A DNA stretch of 64,000 nucleotides from Methanobacterium sp. (lineage in GTDB: Archaea; Methanobacteriota; Methanobacteria; Methanobacteriales; Methanobacteriaceae): the NCBI GenBank assembly GCA_018263005.1, contig JADFDH010000002.1, positions 427,393-491,392 of the forward strand, read 5' to 3'. Below are positions 1 to 9,724 of this stretch, one piece after another (position 1 is the stretch's first letter; each line of letters opens with the position of its first letter). Under the pieces are notes generated by a model. The model made no database searches and was not told the DNA's origin. It saw only the letters and a list, made by a program, of their open reading frames with translations. The position numbers and the translations under genes are program-made.

Positions 1-83
1 CTGTGTAACCAATGGCTAGTATGGGTAAACACAGTTTATCCTGCATTTACGCTACTTTATTGTATTTTTTTCTTTTTAAATCA

Positions 84-446
84 CTAACGGATTTTTTTTT
101 CATCATCAGATTTTTTCTTCTCAACTTTCAGGTGAAGTTTTTGGTATCTTATCGATTCTAGAAGAGTTAAGATAATAACGAATAATCCAAAGAAACTTAT
201 GACATGTGCTACTGTGATAACTCCATTGGGGTACTAAACTGGTTATAAGAACCATATTTACCACCCCTACAAATAAAGCACTGAGTGAATGGTGTAAAGG
301 TTTATATTGGTTATCACAAGTGATAGTAATGCAGCGAAAACTGCTGCAAATGAACCGATCAATGAAAAAAAGAGCACAGTTAATTCTTCTATATTGAAAA
401 ATATCCCAGCATTTAACTGAGAAAACCTTAAAAAAATTATACACAT
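84..446 (-). pseudogene. Disrupted small membrane protein gene with two compensating frameshifts
   Basis: Read on the minus strand, an ATG at 446 opens a frame giving MCIIFLRFSQLNAG and then a hydrophobic segment (VLFFSLIGSFAAVFAALL) that stops near 285. The original frame resumes near 232 with another hydrophobic segment (GVITVAHVISFFGLFVIILT) and a charged Lys/Glu-rich tail ending at the TAG at 84. Between about 290 and 230 only a different frame is open, and it too reads as a membrane helix (LFVGVVNMVLITSLV). ATG to TAG is 363 bases, so start and stop share a frame and the middle is displaced by two opposite indels. The intact product would be about 120 residues with three helices. Function is not recognised. 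Two sequencing errors could give the same picture. Confidence 0.6.
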
Positions 447-482
447 CAGAAAAAAAATAATTGGATGATAAAAAAAGGAAAG

Positions 483-2072
483 TTAGCTTTCCATCCTAAA
501 TCTTGCAATTACAAAATCCTTATCCAAGGATAAGACGAACGATGCAGCCCGGGGCCCTTGTTTTTTACCTATGATAGATCGATAAATTGCTTGAAATGCT
601 TTTTGTGGTTTCAGTCCCAACTCATTCAGTATGAGGTACATCTCATCATGCAGTTCTTCAGGAGTAGTGAAATCATTATTTTCTAAAAGATGGGCTACTT
701 TTAGGAGAAATTCCTTTTGGGAATCGTTTAAATTTAATGGAGGAAGCTCTTTTTGAACTTCGAATTTAACAAAATCAGGAGCATATAATTCAAGCCAATT
801 ATTGACCTGTTTAATCCTCTTTTTGAATCTATCAGCATTTTCAATATCAATTTCTGACCAATTTTTACCGTCCATTTCTGGTGGAAGTTGGGAGTTTCTT
901 TTTAAGATATTAAAGATCTCCTCAACATCATCACTTATCTGACAGGCCACAGTCATAAATCTGTATGATGGCTGAAAGGGCATGTTTCCCGATATAGATT
1001 CAAGATCCACGGTTTGTGAGATTTCATATATCTTTTTAAGTTTTAAAGCTTCTTTAGCTGATGTTGTCTCTTCTTCATCATAATAAATTCGTTCCACCCT
1101 ATCATATTGCTCCATGAAATCTAAAAAGGGCATTGATGGATTGAAATCCTTATGTTTCATGGGTTTGCTCCTGAAAATAAAGTAATTAAGAGTTTCGGGG
1201 AAGGCAATCTCTAACCATTGCCCGGGGGTGAAGAACACTCCCTGTGATTTAGACATAGCCTCTCCTTTAAGGGTAATCCACTCATAGGGTATGGGATAAG
1301 GTGCGGGGTAATCAAAAATTTCCTTAGAAATTATTTTACTGACATCATAGGAACCTCCACTGGCTGCGTGGTCTTTCCCAAAGGGTTCGCAGGTTACACC
1401 AAATATCTTCCAACGAGCAGCCCATTCAACCCGCCAGGTAAGCTTACCTTCACCGGATCCTATGTTCATATTGCTTTCATTTCCACATTCGCACCGATAA
1501 TCGATGACATCTCCATCATAATGATAAGCGTATGTAGTGTTTACTCTGCCACATTCCTCACAGATGGGATTGTAAGGTAACCAGTCTTCTTTAAGAGGAT
1601 GTTCCCGGAACTGGTTGAAGATTTCCCTGATTTTCGACGCATTTTCCAGTGCGATTCTGATATAATCATCATAAAGACCTTCCTTGTACATCTTTGCTCC
1701 GGAATGTGTGTCTAACTTAATCCCGAAATCGTCCAGAGTATCTAGAAATGGTTTCTGGAAATGTTCCACGAAATTACTGCAGCAATTTTCTGGGCAGGGT
1801 ATTTTTGAATAGGGAATTCCTAAATATTTCTCATATGATTCTGGGAGGGGATAGGGAACCTTCCTCAGAGGGTCATGGTCATCAGCAATCCAGATGGTCT
1901 TGCTGTTTTCACCTAGTTTTTTCAGGGATTTACCCACTGCATTTGCTATGAAAACATCACAGGAATTTCCAATATGTATGGAACCTGATATTGATGTTCC
2001 ACTGGCCACTACATGTTGGTCAACGTCCCATTTAGTCAGATCAGATGCAATTCGTTCAATCCAGTGTTTCAA
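483..2072 (-). CDS. lysS: Class I lysyl-tRNA synthetase
   Basis: Charges tRNA-Lys with lysine in the cytoplasm. The 529-residue product has the class I Rossmann signatures: a HIGN motif near residue 35 (SGSIHIGNSCD) and the KMSKS-type loop as MSKSQG near residue 273. Between them lie a probable zinc site (CEECG and CECGN pairs) and the family segment GEGKLTWRVEWAARW. Length is usual for archaeal class I LysRS, the form used by many archaea instead of the class II enzyme. The start is TTG at 2072: AAGGTGA lies just upstream and no closer ATG fits. It lies 70 bases downstream of thiC on the same strand, and the gap contains T-runs and a weak TATA-like stretch. Confidence 0.95.
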   Translation of the reverse strand: MKHWIERIASDLTKWDVDQHVVASGTSISGSIHIGNSCDVFIANAVGKSLKKLGENSKTIWIADDHDPLRKVPYPLPESYEKYLGIPYSKIPCPENCCSNFVEHFQKPFLDTLDDFGIKLDTHSGAKMYKEGLYDDYIRIALENASKIREIFNQFREHPLKEDWLPYNPICEECGRVNTTYAYHYDGDVIDYRCECGNESNMNIGSGEGKLTWRVEWAARWKIFGVTCEPFGKDHAASGGSYDVSKIISKEIFDYPAPYPIPYEWITLKGEAMSKSQGVFFTPGQWLEIAFPETLNYFIFRSKPMKHKDFNPSMPFLDFMEQYDRVERIYYDEEETTSAKEALKLKKIYEISQTVDLESISGNMPFQPSYRFMTVACQISDDVEEIFNILKRNSQLPPEMDGKNWSEIDIENADRFKKRIKQVNNWLELYAPDFVKFEVQKELPPLNLNDSQKEFLLKVAHLLENNDFTTPEELHDEMYLILNELGLKPQKAFQAIYRSIIGKKQGPRAASFVLSLDKDFVIARFRMES

Positions 2073-2142
2073 TTTAAGTCACCTTCTATAAAAATAAAAA
2101 TGGAGATTTTATTAAAAAAATACTAAAAGAATATATGAAAAT

Positions 2143-3441
<1,299 letters not shown>

Positions 3442-3469
3442 AGAATCACCATTAGAATTCGATTTTACT

Positions 3470-3482
3470 TATAAATATAAAT
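3470..3482 (-). promoter_or_regulatory. TATA box of thiC
   Basis: On the minus strand this reads as an A/T-only TTATATTTAT-type box about 30-40 bases before the thiC ATG. It is the strongest TATA match in the gap between the sugar kinase and thiC. Confidence 0.4.
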
Positions 3483-3646
3483 ATCAATAAAATACAGTTT
3501 ATTTCTAATTTATAACATGTTAACTATCTTAGGATATTCATCTAGTTATATTCAATTTATATTCCACTTAAAAATAGATATGGGTTTTAAAATTGTAACA
3601 AAAACAATGATCCATATACTTTTTAAAAATTATCATTAGATTGTAT

Positions 3647-4552
3647 TTACTCTTTGGCACGTTTTAGAGCCATATCGTAATTTGGTATGTTGGTCTGACA
3701 ACCTTCAGCTTCTACAATAAAAGATGAGACAGCTGATGCGAAATTTCCACAAAATTCCAGATCTTCACCACTTAAATATCCTTTCAGAAACCCTGCTCTA
3801 TAGGAATCTCCAGCACCGGTCGGATCTAGAGTTTTAGTTAACTTGGCTCCAATTTCTATTGTTCTGTCAGAGTATATAATGCTTCCATTTTTACCCATGG
3901 TTTTGACTATTATCTTTGGTCCTAATTCCTGAAGTTCAGGGATACTGATTTTAAGGGTTTCCATGATCCGATTTATCTCATGATGGTTTCCAAACAGGAT
4001 ATGACTGATCTCGAGCACTGCTTTAAGATCTTCCGGTGAATACATATGTAAATCCTGTCCGGGGTCAAAAGAAATCAGTTTACCTAATTCATGGGCTTTT
4101 TGGCCGCATTTGCCGTTAAAACCAGGATCTCCAGTGGCTAAATGAACAGCACGAGTGTTTTTAATAGCTTCAAGGGGTATGTCTGAATTTTTAAAGTAGG
4201 TTGCTGCTCCCCAGTAAAAATAACTGATCTGATCACTATCATCATCGGTGATCACAAAGGCAGTTGGTGTTTTTTCTTCTTCAATCATGATCATATCCTG
4301 GAAATCTATATCCATATTCTCCAGTTTTTCCTGATAATCTGATCCAACAAAATCACCACCTACCGCAGAAACCAAAGCGGATTTCAATCCTAAATTCGCA
4401 GATACCACTGCTACATTGGCTGCAGCGCCTCCATATAGGGTTTTCATTTTATTTATGGCTGTGGATGAGTTTGGCTGTGGAAATTGATTTACCTGCATGA
4501 TGTAATCCAATGCGGTATGTCCAATTGCTAATAAATCATTTTTATAATTCAA
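3647..4552 (-). CDS. PfkB-family carbohydrate or nucleoside kinase
   Basis: ATP-dependent kinase of the ribokinase/PfkB superfamily, acting on a sugar or nucleoside in the cytoplasm. The 301-residue protein has the N-terminal glycine motif (LYGGAAANVAVVSANLG, about residues 40-56) and the C-terminal anion-hole and catalytic signature DPTGAGDSYRAGF, with the catalytic Asp near residue 248. The NNHHEI-like region before it (LFGNHHEINRI) is also typical. The substrate cannot be told from the sequence. The start is TTG at 4552, placed six bases after GGTGAT. The gene lies upstream of thiC on the same strand, separated by about 200 AT-rich bases, so it is probably its own transcription unit. Confidence 0.85.
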   Translation of the reverse strand: MNYKNDLLAIGHTALDYIMQVNQFPQPNSSTAINKMKTLYGGAAANVAVVSANLGLKSALVSAVGGDFVGSDYQEKLENMDIDFQDMIMIEEEKTPTAFVITDDDSDQISYFYWGAATYFKNSDIPLEAIKNTRAVHLATGDPGFNGKCGQKAHELGKLISFDPGQDLHMYSPEDLKAVLEISHILFGNHHEINRIMETLKISIPELQELGPKIIVKTMGKNGSIIYSDRTIEIGAKLTKTLDPTGAGDSYRAGFLKGYLSGEDLEFCGNFASAVSSFIVEAEGCQTNIPNYDMALKRAKE

Positions 4553-4653
4553 TAAATCACCTTTCCTAACTTATATCTTTAAATTATTTAAAATTAATTT
4601 AAAAATAGAATATGTATACACCTACATACCATCTATTTAATAAAAATTCCCAT

Positions 4654-5517
4654 TTAAATATTTTTGAAACCCTTTTCCTTTATTATTCTGAGACCCCTTA
4701 CTCTGATGAATTCTATAAAATCATTTAATTCATCATCTTCCTGATCAAACAGAACCAATGTTAAAAGATGATTCGTTTCATCCTTTAATAGATCACATCC
4801 GGATGTAAAACTGTTGTTGAGGAATGTATAAAGATTATCACTATTTTTAACCGTTTTTAATGCTTCATATGGTGATTTTAGAATTTTAACTATTTTATAA
4901 TTGATACCATTGTTATCCATGGTATTCCAGGCTAATCTCTGTGCAGAACCAGTTATTTCCAGGAAATTCTTCCCTTCCAATTGGGATAGATCCGTGATAA
5001 TCTCATCAGAAGAAGAAACCAATACCAGATGATCCCGGGCTAAAGGTATAAAATCCAAATCACGCATAAACGCCTTAACCGGATCATCCAGGGTTAAAAT
5101 ATCCACCAAACCCCTATCATAAAGATAAAGGGCGCTTTCATCATCGGTCTGATAAATCAAAGTATCTAATCCATATTCAGCTGCTAAAACTTCTAAAAGA
5201 CCTGCTGAAATGTATCCTCCACAAATAACTATCTTATCATGTTTTGAAAGCCTTTTCATAAGATAATGATACTGTTTAAGAATTTTTAAACCATCAGAAG
5301 TGATTTCAGAACCATTAGGTGTGGTAATAACAATTTTAATACCTAAATCTTTCTCGGTTTCTCTGATTCGCCTGTTTAAAACTGCATGGGAAATACCTAG
5401 AATTTTAGCGGCCTCTCTCTGGGACCGGGTACGGGCAACGGTATCCAGAGCTTCAAAAAATCGGTAACTCACAATTTTTTCATGGATAATTAGGCTTAAT
5501 TTGGGTTTGAATTTCAT
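4654..5517 (-). CDS. HTH regulator with periplasmic-binding-like C-terminal domain
   Basis: Probable DNA-binding regulator of about 287 residues. Residues 20-60 form a winged HTH of the ModE/LysR kind (SQREAAKILGISHAVLNRRI). After about residue 85 the protein resembles the substrate-binding fold found in single-domain regulators (VICGGYISAGLLEVLAAEYG, then LVSSSDEIITDLSQLEGKNF and a hinge-like stretch). The effector is unknown; given the molybdenum and formate genes nearby a metal oxyanion is possible, but this is inference. I chose the ATG at 5517. The frame stays open to a TTG at 5550, but that extension overlaps a TATA-like TTTTTATAT at about 5531-5540. It is divergent from hxlB with 236 bases between. 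Confidence 0.6.
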   Translation of the reverse strand: MKFKPKLSLIIHEKIVSYRFFEALDTVARTRSQREAAKILGISHAVLNRRIRETEKDLGIKIVITTPNGSEITSDGLKILKQYHYLMKRLSKHDKIVICGGYISAGLLEVLAAEYGLDTLIYQTDDESALYLYDRGLVDILTLDDPVKAFMRDLDFIPLARDHLVLVSSSDEIITDLSQLEGKNFLEITGSAQRLAWNTMDNNGINYKIVKILKSPYEALKTVKNSDNLYTFLNNSFTSGCDLLKDETNHLLTLVLFDQEDDELNDFIEFIRVRGLRIIKEKGFKNI

Positions 5518-5753
5518 TTTCAACACTAAAAAACCATATAAAAAGTTCAATTGGTTTTTTTCTTATAATATCACTTTGGATTGATTTAACACTTTTTTTC
5601 ATGCTAAGTCCCATTTTGAAATAATATCAAATAAAATATAACCGTTCTTTGAAATATTAGATTATATATTAATAATAATTACACTTATAGATTGAATTAA
5701 ATTTCAAATTATAGTAATTATTCAGATATTTTCTCCCTACCAGGTGGTAACAG

Positions 5754-6338
5754 ATGATTTTAAACGATGCAATAGAAGAAATAATAGATAATGTAGCTGC
5801 AGTATCAGTTGAACTTGATCAGGAAAGCGTTAAAGAAATGCTTAAGCTTTTAACATCATGTGAAAATGTTTTCGTAATGGGACAGGGAAGATCTGGACTG
5901 GTGGCTAAGGCATTTGCCATGAGACTAATGCACTTAGGAATAGGAGTCTATGTGGTAGGAGAAACCATCACACCAGCTATTGGAGATCAGGATTGCCTTC
6001 TGGCCATTTCCGGCTCTGGTGAGACCAGTTACATAATAAGCACAGCCCAAATAGCCAAAAAAATGGGAGCAAAGATCATTGCAGTCACTTCCTATGTGGA
6101 CTCCACAGTAGGTAAGATGGCAGATTTAGCGGTGCATATCAAAGGAAGGACCAAAATCGACAGGGAGAAAAATTATATCACCAGACAGATCAAGGGCAAA
6201 CATCAATCATTATCCCCATTAGGAACATTATTCGAAGTAACCACACTAATATTCCTGGACGGAGTCATAGCCCAGTTAATGGTGGACATGGGAAAAACCG
6301 AAGACGATCTAAAACAAAGACACACCGTTCTGGAATGA
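5754..6338 (+). CDS. hxlB: 6-phospho-3-hexuloisomerase (SIS domain)
   Basis: SIS-domain isomerase of the ribulose-monophosphate type, interconverting 3-hexulose 6-phosphate and fructose 6-phosphate. In methanogens lacking the oxidative pentose phosphate route it is thought to supply ribulose 5-phosphate by running backwards. The 194 residues cover a single SIS fold: VMGQGRSGLVAKAFAMRL (residues 41-58), the phosphate-binding loop ISGSGETSYI (about 85-94) and the C-terminal QRHTVLE tail with the family's late His. The ATG at 5754 follows AGGTGG. TATA-like AT runs lie at about 5660-5675. No hexulose-phosphate synthase gene is adjacent. Confidence 0.88.
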   Translation: MILNDAIEEIIDNVAAVSVELDQESVKEMLKLLTSCENVFVMGQGRSGLVAKAFAMRLMHLGIGVYVVGETITPAIGDQDCLLAISGSGETSYIISTAQIAKKMGAKIIAVTSYVDSTVGKMADLAVHIKGRTKIDREKNYITRQIKGKHQSLSPLGTLFEVTTLIFLDGVIAQLMVDMGKTEDDLKQRHTVLE

Positions 6339-6380
6339 TAAAAAATAAATATTTAAAATTAAGATAAAAAGGAATCTATT

Positions 6381-7133
6381 TTAAACGATGATTCGATCAG
6401 CATGGGAGTAAATATTGAATCTATTCCCTCGTACGAACCCGATCATAGTCACTCCAGACTCCTGGGCTACGCTGAATCCAGATGAGGTTGGAGCAGCATT
6501 AGATGCTATAATCGGTATTCCGATCCGGGCAATCTTTATCATCATATCTGCAGGCATCCTGCCACTGTAAACGATAAGACTTTTGGAAAAATCGTAATTT
6601 TTAAGCGCAGCAGACCCTATAACTTTATCCACTGCCACATGTCTACTAACATCTTCTATTGCAATGAACTGATCATCATTTACAATACCTGCTATGTGAG
6701 TACCGCCTGTTTCCTGCCAAACCTTTGCTTGACTTTTTAATTCATCGAAAGCATTGAATATTTCTTCTTTTGAAATTTTCAAATCCGATTCTACCTTATC
6801 AACTAATTCAATTTTTCTTCTCCAACCACCAAAACAATCAGAACCTACAATCAGCTCTTTTCGAATATCAAAATCCTCAAGATCAATATCAACATTGATC
6901 ATTCGGTCCTGAATGTCTATATTGGTTATGTTATCTACAGAAACGGCTAATCCTTCCCCTAGGAGATATCCAACTGCAAATTCCTTCAGATAAGTGGGAC
7001 TGATAGAAAATCTTCTGGAAACGGTTTTATTTATAAAAAGTTCAACTTCTTCATCACAGACAATTTTTTCTACTAAAGGGGAAATATCATCATCTACCCG
7101 CATAGCATCAACAGTTCTAATCATTTCTAGCAT
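6381..7133 (-). CDS. fdhD: Formate dehydrogenase accessory sulfurtransferase FdhD
   Basis: FdhD passes sulfur from a cysteine desulfurase to the bis-pterin Mo/W cofactor of formate dehydrogenase, which activates the enzyme. The 250-residue product has the family blocks LKEFAVGYLLGEGL, QETGGTHIAG, EDVSRHVAVDKVIG, VYSGRMPADMMIKIARIGIP and SNAAPTS. The usual CxxC loop (C121 and C124 in E. coli) appears here as SDCFGG, so only the first cysteine is present. The ATG at 7133 follows GAGGTAATTAA. It lies next to the NuoF/NuoG-type formate dehydrogenase genes (from 7741) on the opposite strand, which supports a role in maturing that enzyme, the F420 type further on, or both. Confidence 0.9.
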   Translation of the reverse strand: MLEMIRTVDAMRVDDDISPLVEKIVCDEEVELFINKTVSRRFSISPTYLKEFAVGYLLGEGLAVSVDNITNIDIQDRMINVDIDLEDFDIRKELIVGSDCFGGWRRKIELVDKVESDLKISKEEIFNAFDELKSQAKVWQETGGTHIAGIVNDDQFIAIEDVSRHVAVDKVIGSAALKNYDFSKSLIVYSGRMPADMMIKIARIGIPIIASNAAPTSSGFSVAQESGVTMIGFVRGNRFNIYSHADRIIV

Positions 7134-7202
7134 TTAATTACCTCTTTAGTAAAAATATGGTATTAGAATAAAATTGGGATATTGGATTCTTTGAAGATAC
7201 AT

Positions 7203-7532
7203 TTAATCTTCAAAAAGGTCGTCCACCCATGATATCGCAGCGGCAACGTTGGGGAAACCTATGGTACTGGTAAGTATTACTATCGATTGATAGATTTCTT
7301 CAGAAGTTGCACCTGCTTCTATAGCTCTTCGGGCATGACTATGTACGGCTCCTTCGGATCTAAGAGTTGCTGCTGCTCCAATTTGTATCAATTCACAGGT
7401 TTTATTATCTAAAGGCCCAACCTCCTTAACTGCTTGACCAAGCTCTGCTAAAATCTTCCCATAATCTCCAAAACGCTCTCTTATGCTTATATAATGCGAT
7501 GGTAATTTTTTTTTATCCATTTCTTCCGACAT
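7203..7532 (-). CDS. Carboxymuconolactone decarboxylase / AhpD-like small protein
   Basis: Small helical protein of 109 residues in the carboxymuconolactone decarboxylase fold. The core reads CELIQIGAAATLRSEGAVHS followed by HARRAIEAGATSEEI. The CxxC pair that gives AhpD proteins peroxidase activity is absent (the equivalent segment is GAVHSHARR), so it is probably not a thiol peroxidase; its substrate is unknown. Two in-frame ATGs exist. I chose the one at 7532 because AGAGGG sits nine bases before it, while the ATG at 7541 abuts that site. It lies 69 bases upstream of fdhD on the same strand, so the two may be cotranscribed. Confidence 0.75.
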   Translation of the reverse strand: MSEEMDKKKLPSHYISIRERFGDYGKILAELGQAVKEVGPLDNKTCELIQIGAAATLRSEGAVHSHARRAIEAGATSEEIYQSIVILTSTIGFPNVAAAISWVDDLFED

Positions 7533-7740
7533 TAAACTCATCCCTCTAATTTTCAGCGTTATATATTATATTTTAATGGCTATATATTTTTTAAATACAT
7601 AGATAGATATGTTCAAGATAACCAAAAATCAAAAAAAGAATAATTAATAATAAAAATTGAGCATAATTTAAAACACTTATTATTGAATTATATTCAAATA
7701 TATTAGCTCTTGAATTAAATATTTTCATAAGGGAGTATAG

Positions 7741-9672
7741 ATGAACTTCGATCAATTAATCAAGCAATCAAAAAAAGAATATCGGGATTTATTCACAGAT
7801 CAGACCCCTATAATTCTAATCGGATCTGCCACCTGCGGTAATTCGGCTGGTGCTCAGATCATCAAAACCACCATTGAAGAGGAATTGCAAAAACATCAAA
7901 TAAAATGTAAAATAATATCAGTGGGATGCATTGGACTTTGTTATGCAGAACCAATAATAACCATTATTAAAAAAGGAAATCCTGCCATATTTTACCGTGA
8001 ATTAACATCAAAAATTGCCAAGGAACTGGTGAATTCATATATTATTGGTGATGATCCCAAATTAGAATATGCTTTAGGAACCGTGGATTTAGACTATTTT
8101 GTTAAAAATATTGAAAAATCACAAAAAACAGAGATCTCGGAAGATATTTCACATGATATAGAACAGATCACCCCTTTATTTGAACTACCTGTTTTAAAAT
8201 CACAGGTTAGAAAAATCCTTCGCAACTGTGGATTCATCGACCCCACCAACATCCGTCATTATCTAGCCCAGGATGGCTACAGCGGATTATCAAAGGCAAT
8301 TAATCTAAAACCTGAAGAAATAATAAATAAGATACAAAAATCAGGATTAAAGGGAAGAGGAGGAGCAGGATTCCCCACCTGGATGAAGTGGCAGTTATGT
8401 AGAGATTCTGATTCAGAAACAAAATACATCATCTGCAACGCTGATGAAGGTGATCCCGGTGCTTTCATGAATCGTTCACTTCTGGAAAGTGATCCTCACT
8501 CAGTTTTAGAGGGTATACTTATAGCAGGACATGTAATTGGGGCTAAAGAAGGATATATTTACTGTAGAACAGAATATCCGCTGGCTTTAAAAAGATTGAA
8601 AAAAGCACTATCTCAGATGAAAGAGTATGGACTTTTAGGAAAGAATATCTTAAACTCTGGGTTTGATTTTGAATTAACCATTAAAGAAGGTGCAGGGGCC
8701 TTTGTATGTGGGGAAGAAACAGCTTTAATAGCTTCAATCGAAGGAGAAAGAGGAATGCCACGAACAAGACCGCCATTCCCCACTACTTCTGGTTTATGGG
8801 GCAAACCAACTGTTATAAATAACGTAGAAACACTGGCCAGCGTAGCTCTTATAATGCAGCAAGGACCAGAAGAGTTCGCAAAAAAAGGCATAGAAGAAAG
8901 TAAAGGAACAAAAACATTCTCCCTGGCAGGACAGATAAAAAACACAGGATTAATAGAGGTTCCTCTTGGTAAAACTTTAAGAGAAGTTATCTATGATATT
9001 GGAGGGGGAATTAAGGATAATAAACAATTTAAAGCTGTCCAGATAGGGGGACCATCAGGAGGATGCCTTCCAGAGAAATTCCTGGAAACCACCATAGATT
9101 ATAACTCATTGATCTGTGCAGGAGCGATAATGGGATCTGGTGGGCTGGTGGTTATGGATGAAGATACTTGCATGGTCGACGTAGCTCGTTATTTCCTGGA
9201 ATTCGTTCAAAACGAGTCATGCGGTAAATGCGTTCCTTGCAGATTGGGAACAAAGCAAATGTTAGATATATTAACCGATATTACTCATGGTGAAGGTATA
9301 GAAGGGGATGAAGATTTACTTCATGAATTAGCAAATGGAATTAAATTAGCTTCATTATGTGGTTTGGGTCAAGGAGCTCCTAACCCCGTTTTAACGACCT
9401 TGAAATTTTTCAAAGATGAATATCAAGCACATATCCAAGAAAAAACATGTACTGCTTGTTACTGCAAAGATTTAATCTCATATGTAATAGATGATGATTT
9501 ATGTACCGGATGCATGTTATGCCTTAAATCATGTCCAGCACAGGCCGTAACGGGAGAAAAAAAAGAGATACACAAGATCGATCAGGAAAAATGCATCCGT
9601 TGCGGGACCTGCTTCGAGTCCTGCAGTAAGATCAAGGCCATAAAACGAATATCACCATCTCTAAAAGTTTAA
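7741..9672 (+). CDS. NuoF-like flavoprotein subunit of NAD(P)-type formate dehydrogenase
   Basis: Predicted FMN and NAD(P)-binding electron-transfer subunit, 643 residues. Residues 25-100 resemble the thioredoxin-like [2Fe-2S] domain fused to bacterial HydB/HndC proteins (TCGNSAGA, then VGCIGLC). Residues 150-470 are NuoF-like with the FMN/NAD loop GLKGRGGAGFPTWMKW, the motif CNADEGDPGAFMNR and FVCGEETALIASIEGERGMP. A [4Fe-4S] site follows (C494, C497, C500 and C540). The C-terminus holds a two-cluster ferredoxin domain (C588-C598 and C618-C628). AAGGGAG precedes the ATG. The next gene, 52 bases on, is the catalytic subunit, so the pair should form a soluble formate dehydrogenase coupling to NAD(P), ferredoxin or both. 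No separate NuoE-like gene is nearby. Confidence 0.85.
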   Translation: MNFDQLIKQSKKEYRDLFTDQTPIILIGSATCGNSAGAQIIKTTIEEELQKHQIKCKIISVGCIGLCYAEPIITIIKKGNPAIFYRELTSKIAKELVNSYIIGDDPKLEYALGTVDLDYFVKNIEKSQKTEISEDISHDIEQITPLFELPVLKSQVRKILRNCGFIDPTNIRHYLAQDGYSGLSKAINLKPEEIINKIQKSGLKGRGGAGFPTWMKWQLCRDSDSETKYIICNADEGDPGAFMNRSLLESDPHSVLEGILIAGHVIGAKEGYIYCRTEYPLALKRLKKALSQMKEYGLLGKNILNSGFDFELTIKEGAGAFVCGEETALIASIEGERGMPRTRPPFPTTSGLWGKPTVINNVETLASVALIMQQGPEEFAKKGIEESKGTKTFSLAGQIKNTGLIEVPLGKTLREVIYDIGGGIKDNKQFKAVQIGGPSGGCLPEKFLETTIDYNSLICAGAIMGSGGLVVMDEDTCMVDVARYFLEFVQNESCGKCVPCRLGTKQMLDILTDITHGEGIEGDEDLLHELANGIKLASLCGLGQGAPNPVLTTLKFFKDEYQAHIQEKTCTACYCKDLISYVIDDDLCTGCMLCLKSCPAQAVTGEKKEIHKIDQEKCIRCGTCFESCSKIKAIKRISPSLKV

Positions 9673-9724
9673 CTAATAAAAATAATATAAAAAAATAAGA
9701 TTATCAGGAATAAGAGGATTATAA

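Noticed and set aside
3442..3646. Possible thiamine riboswitch before thiC
   Set aside because: The only good TATA box lies about 30 bases before the start codon, leaving no room for an aptamer, and no THI-box-like sequence was seen.
5518..5550. Longer form of the HTH regulator starting with TTG at 5550
   Set aside because: The extra 11 codons overlap a TATA-like element and add a hydrophobic stretch not expected before an HTH; the ATG at 5517 is simpler.
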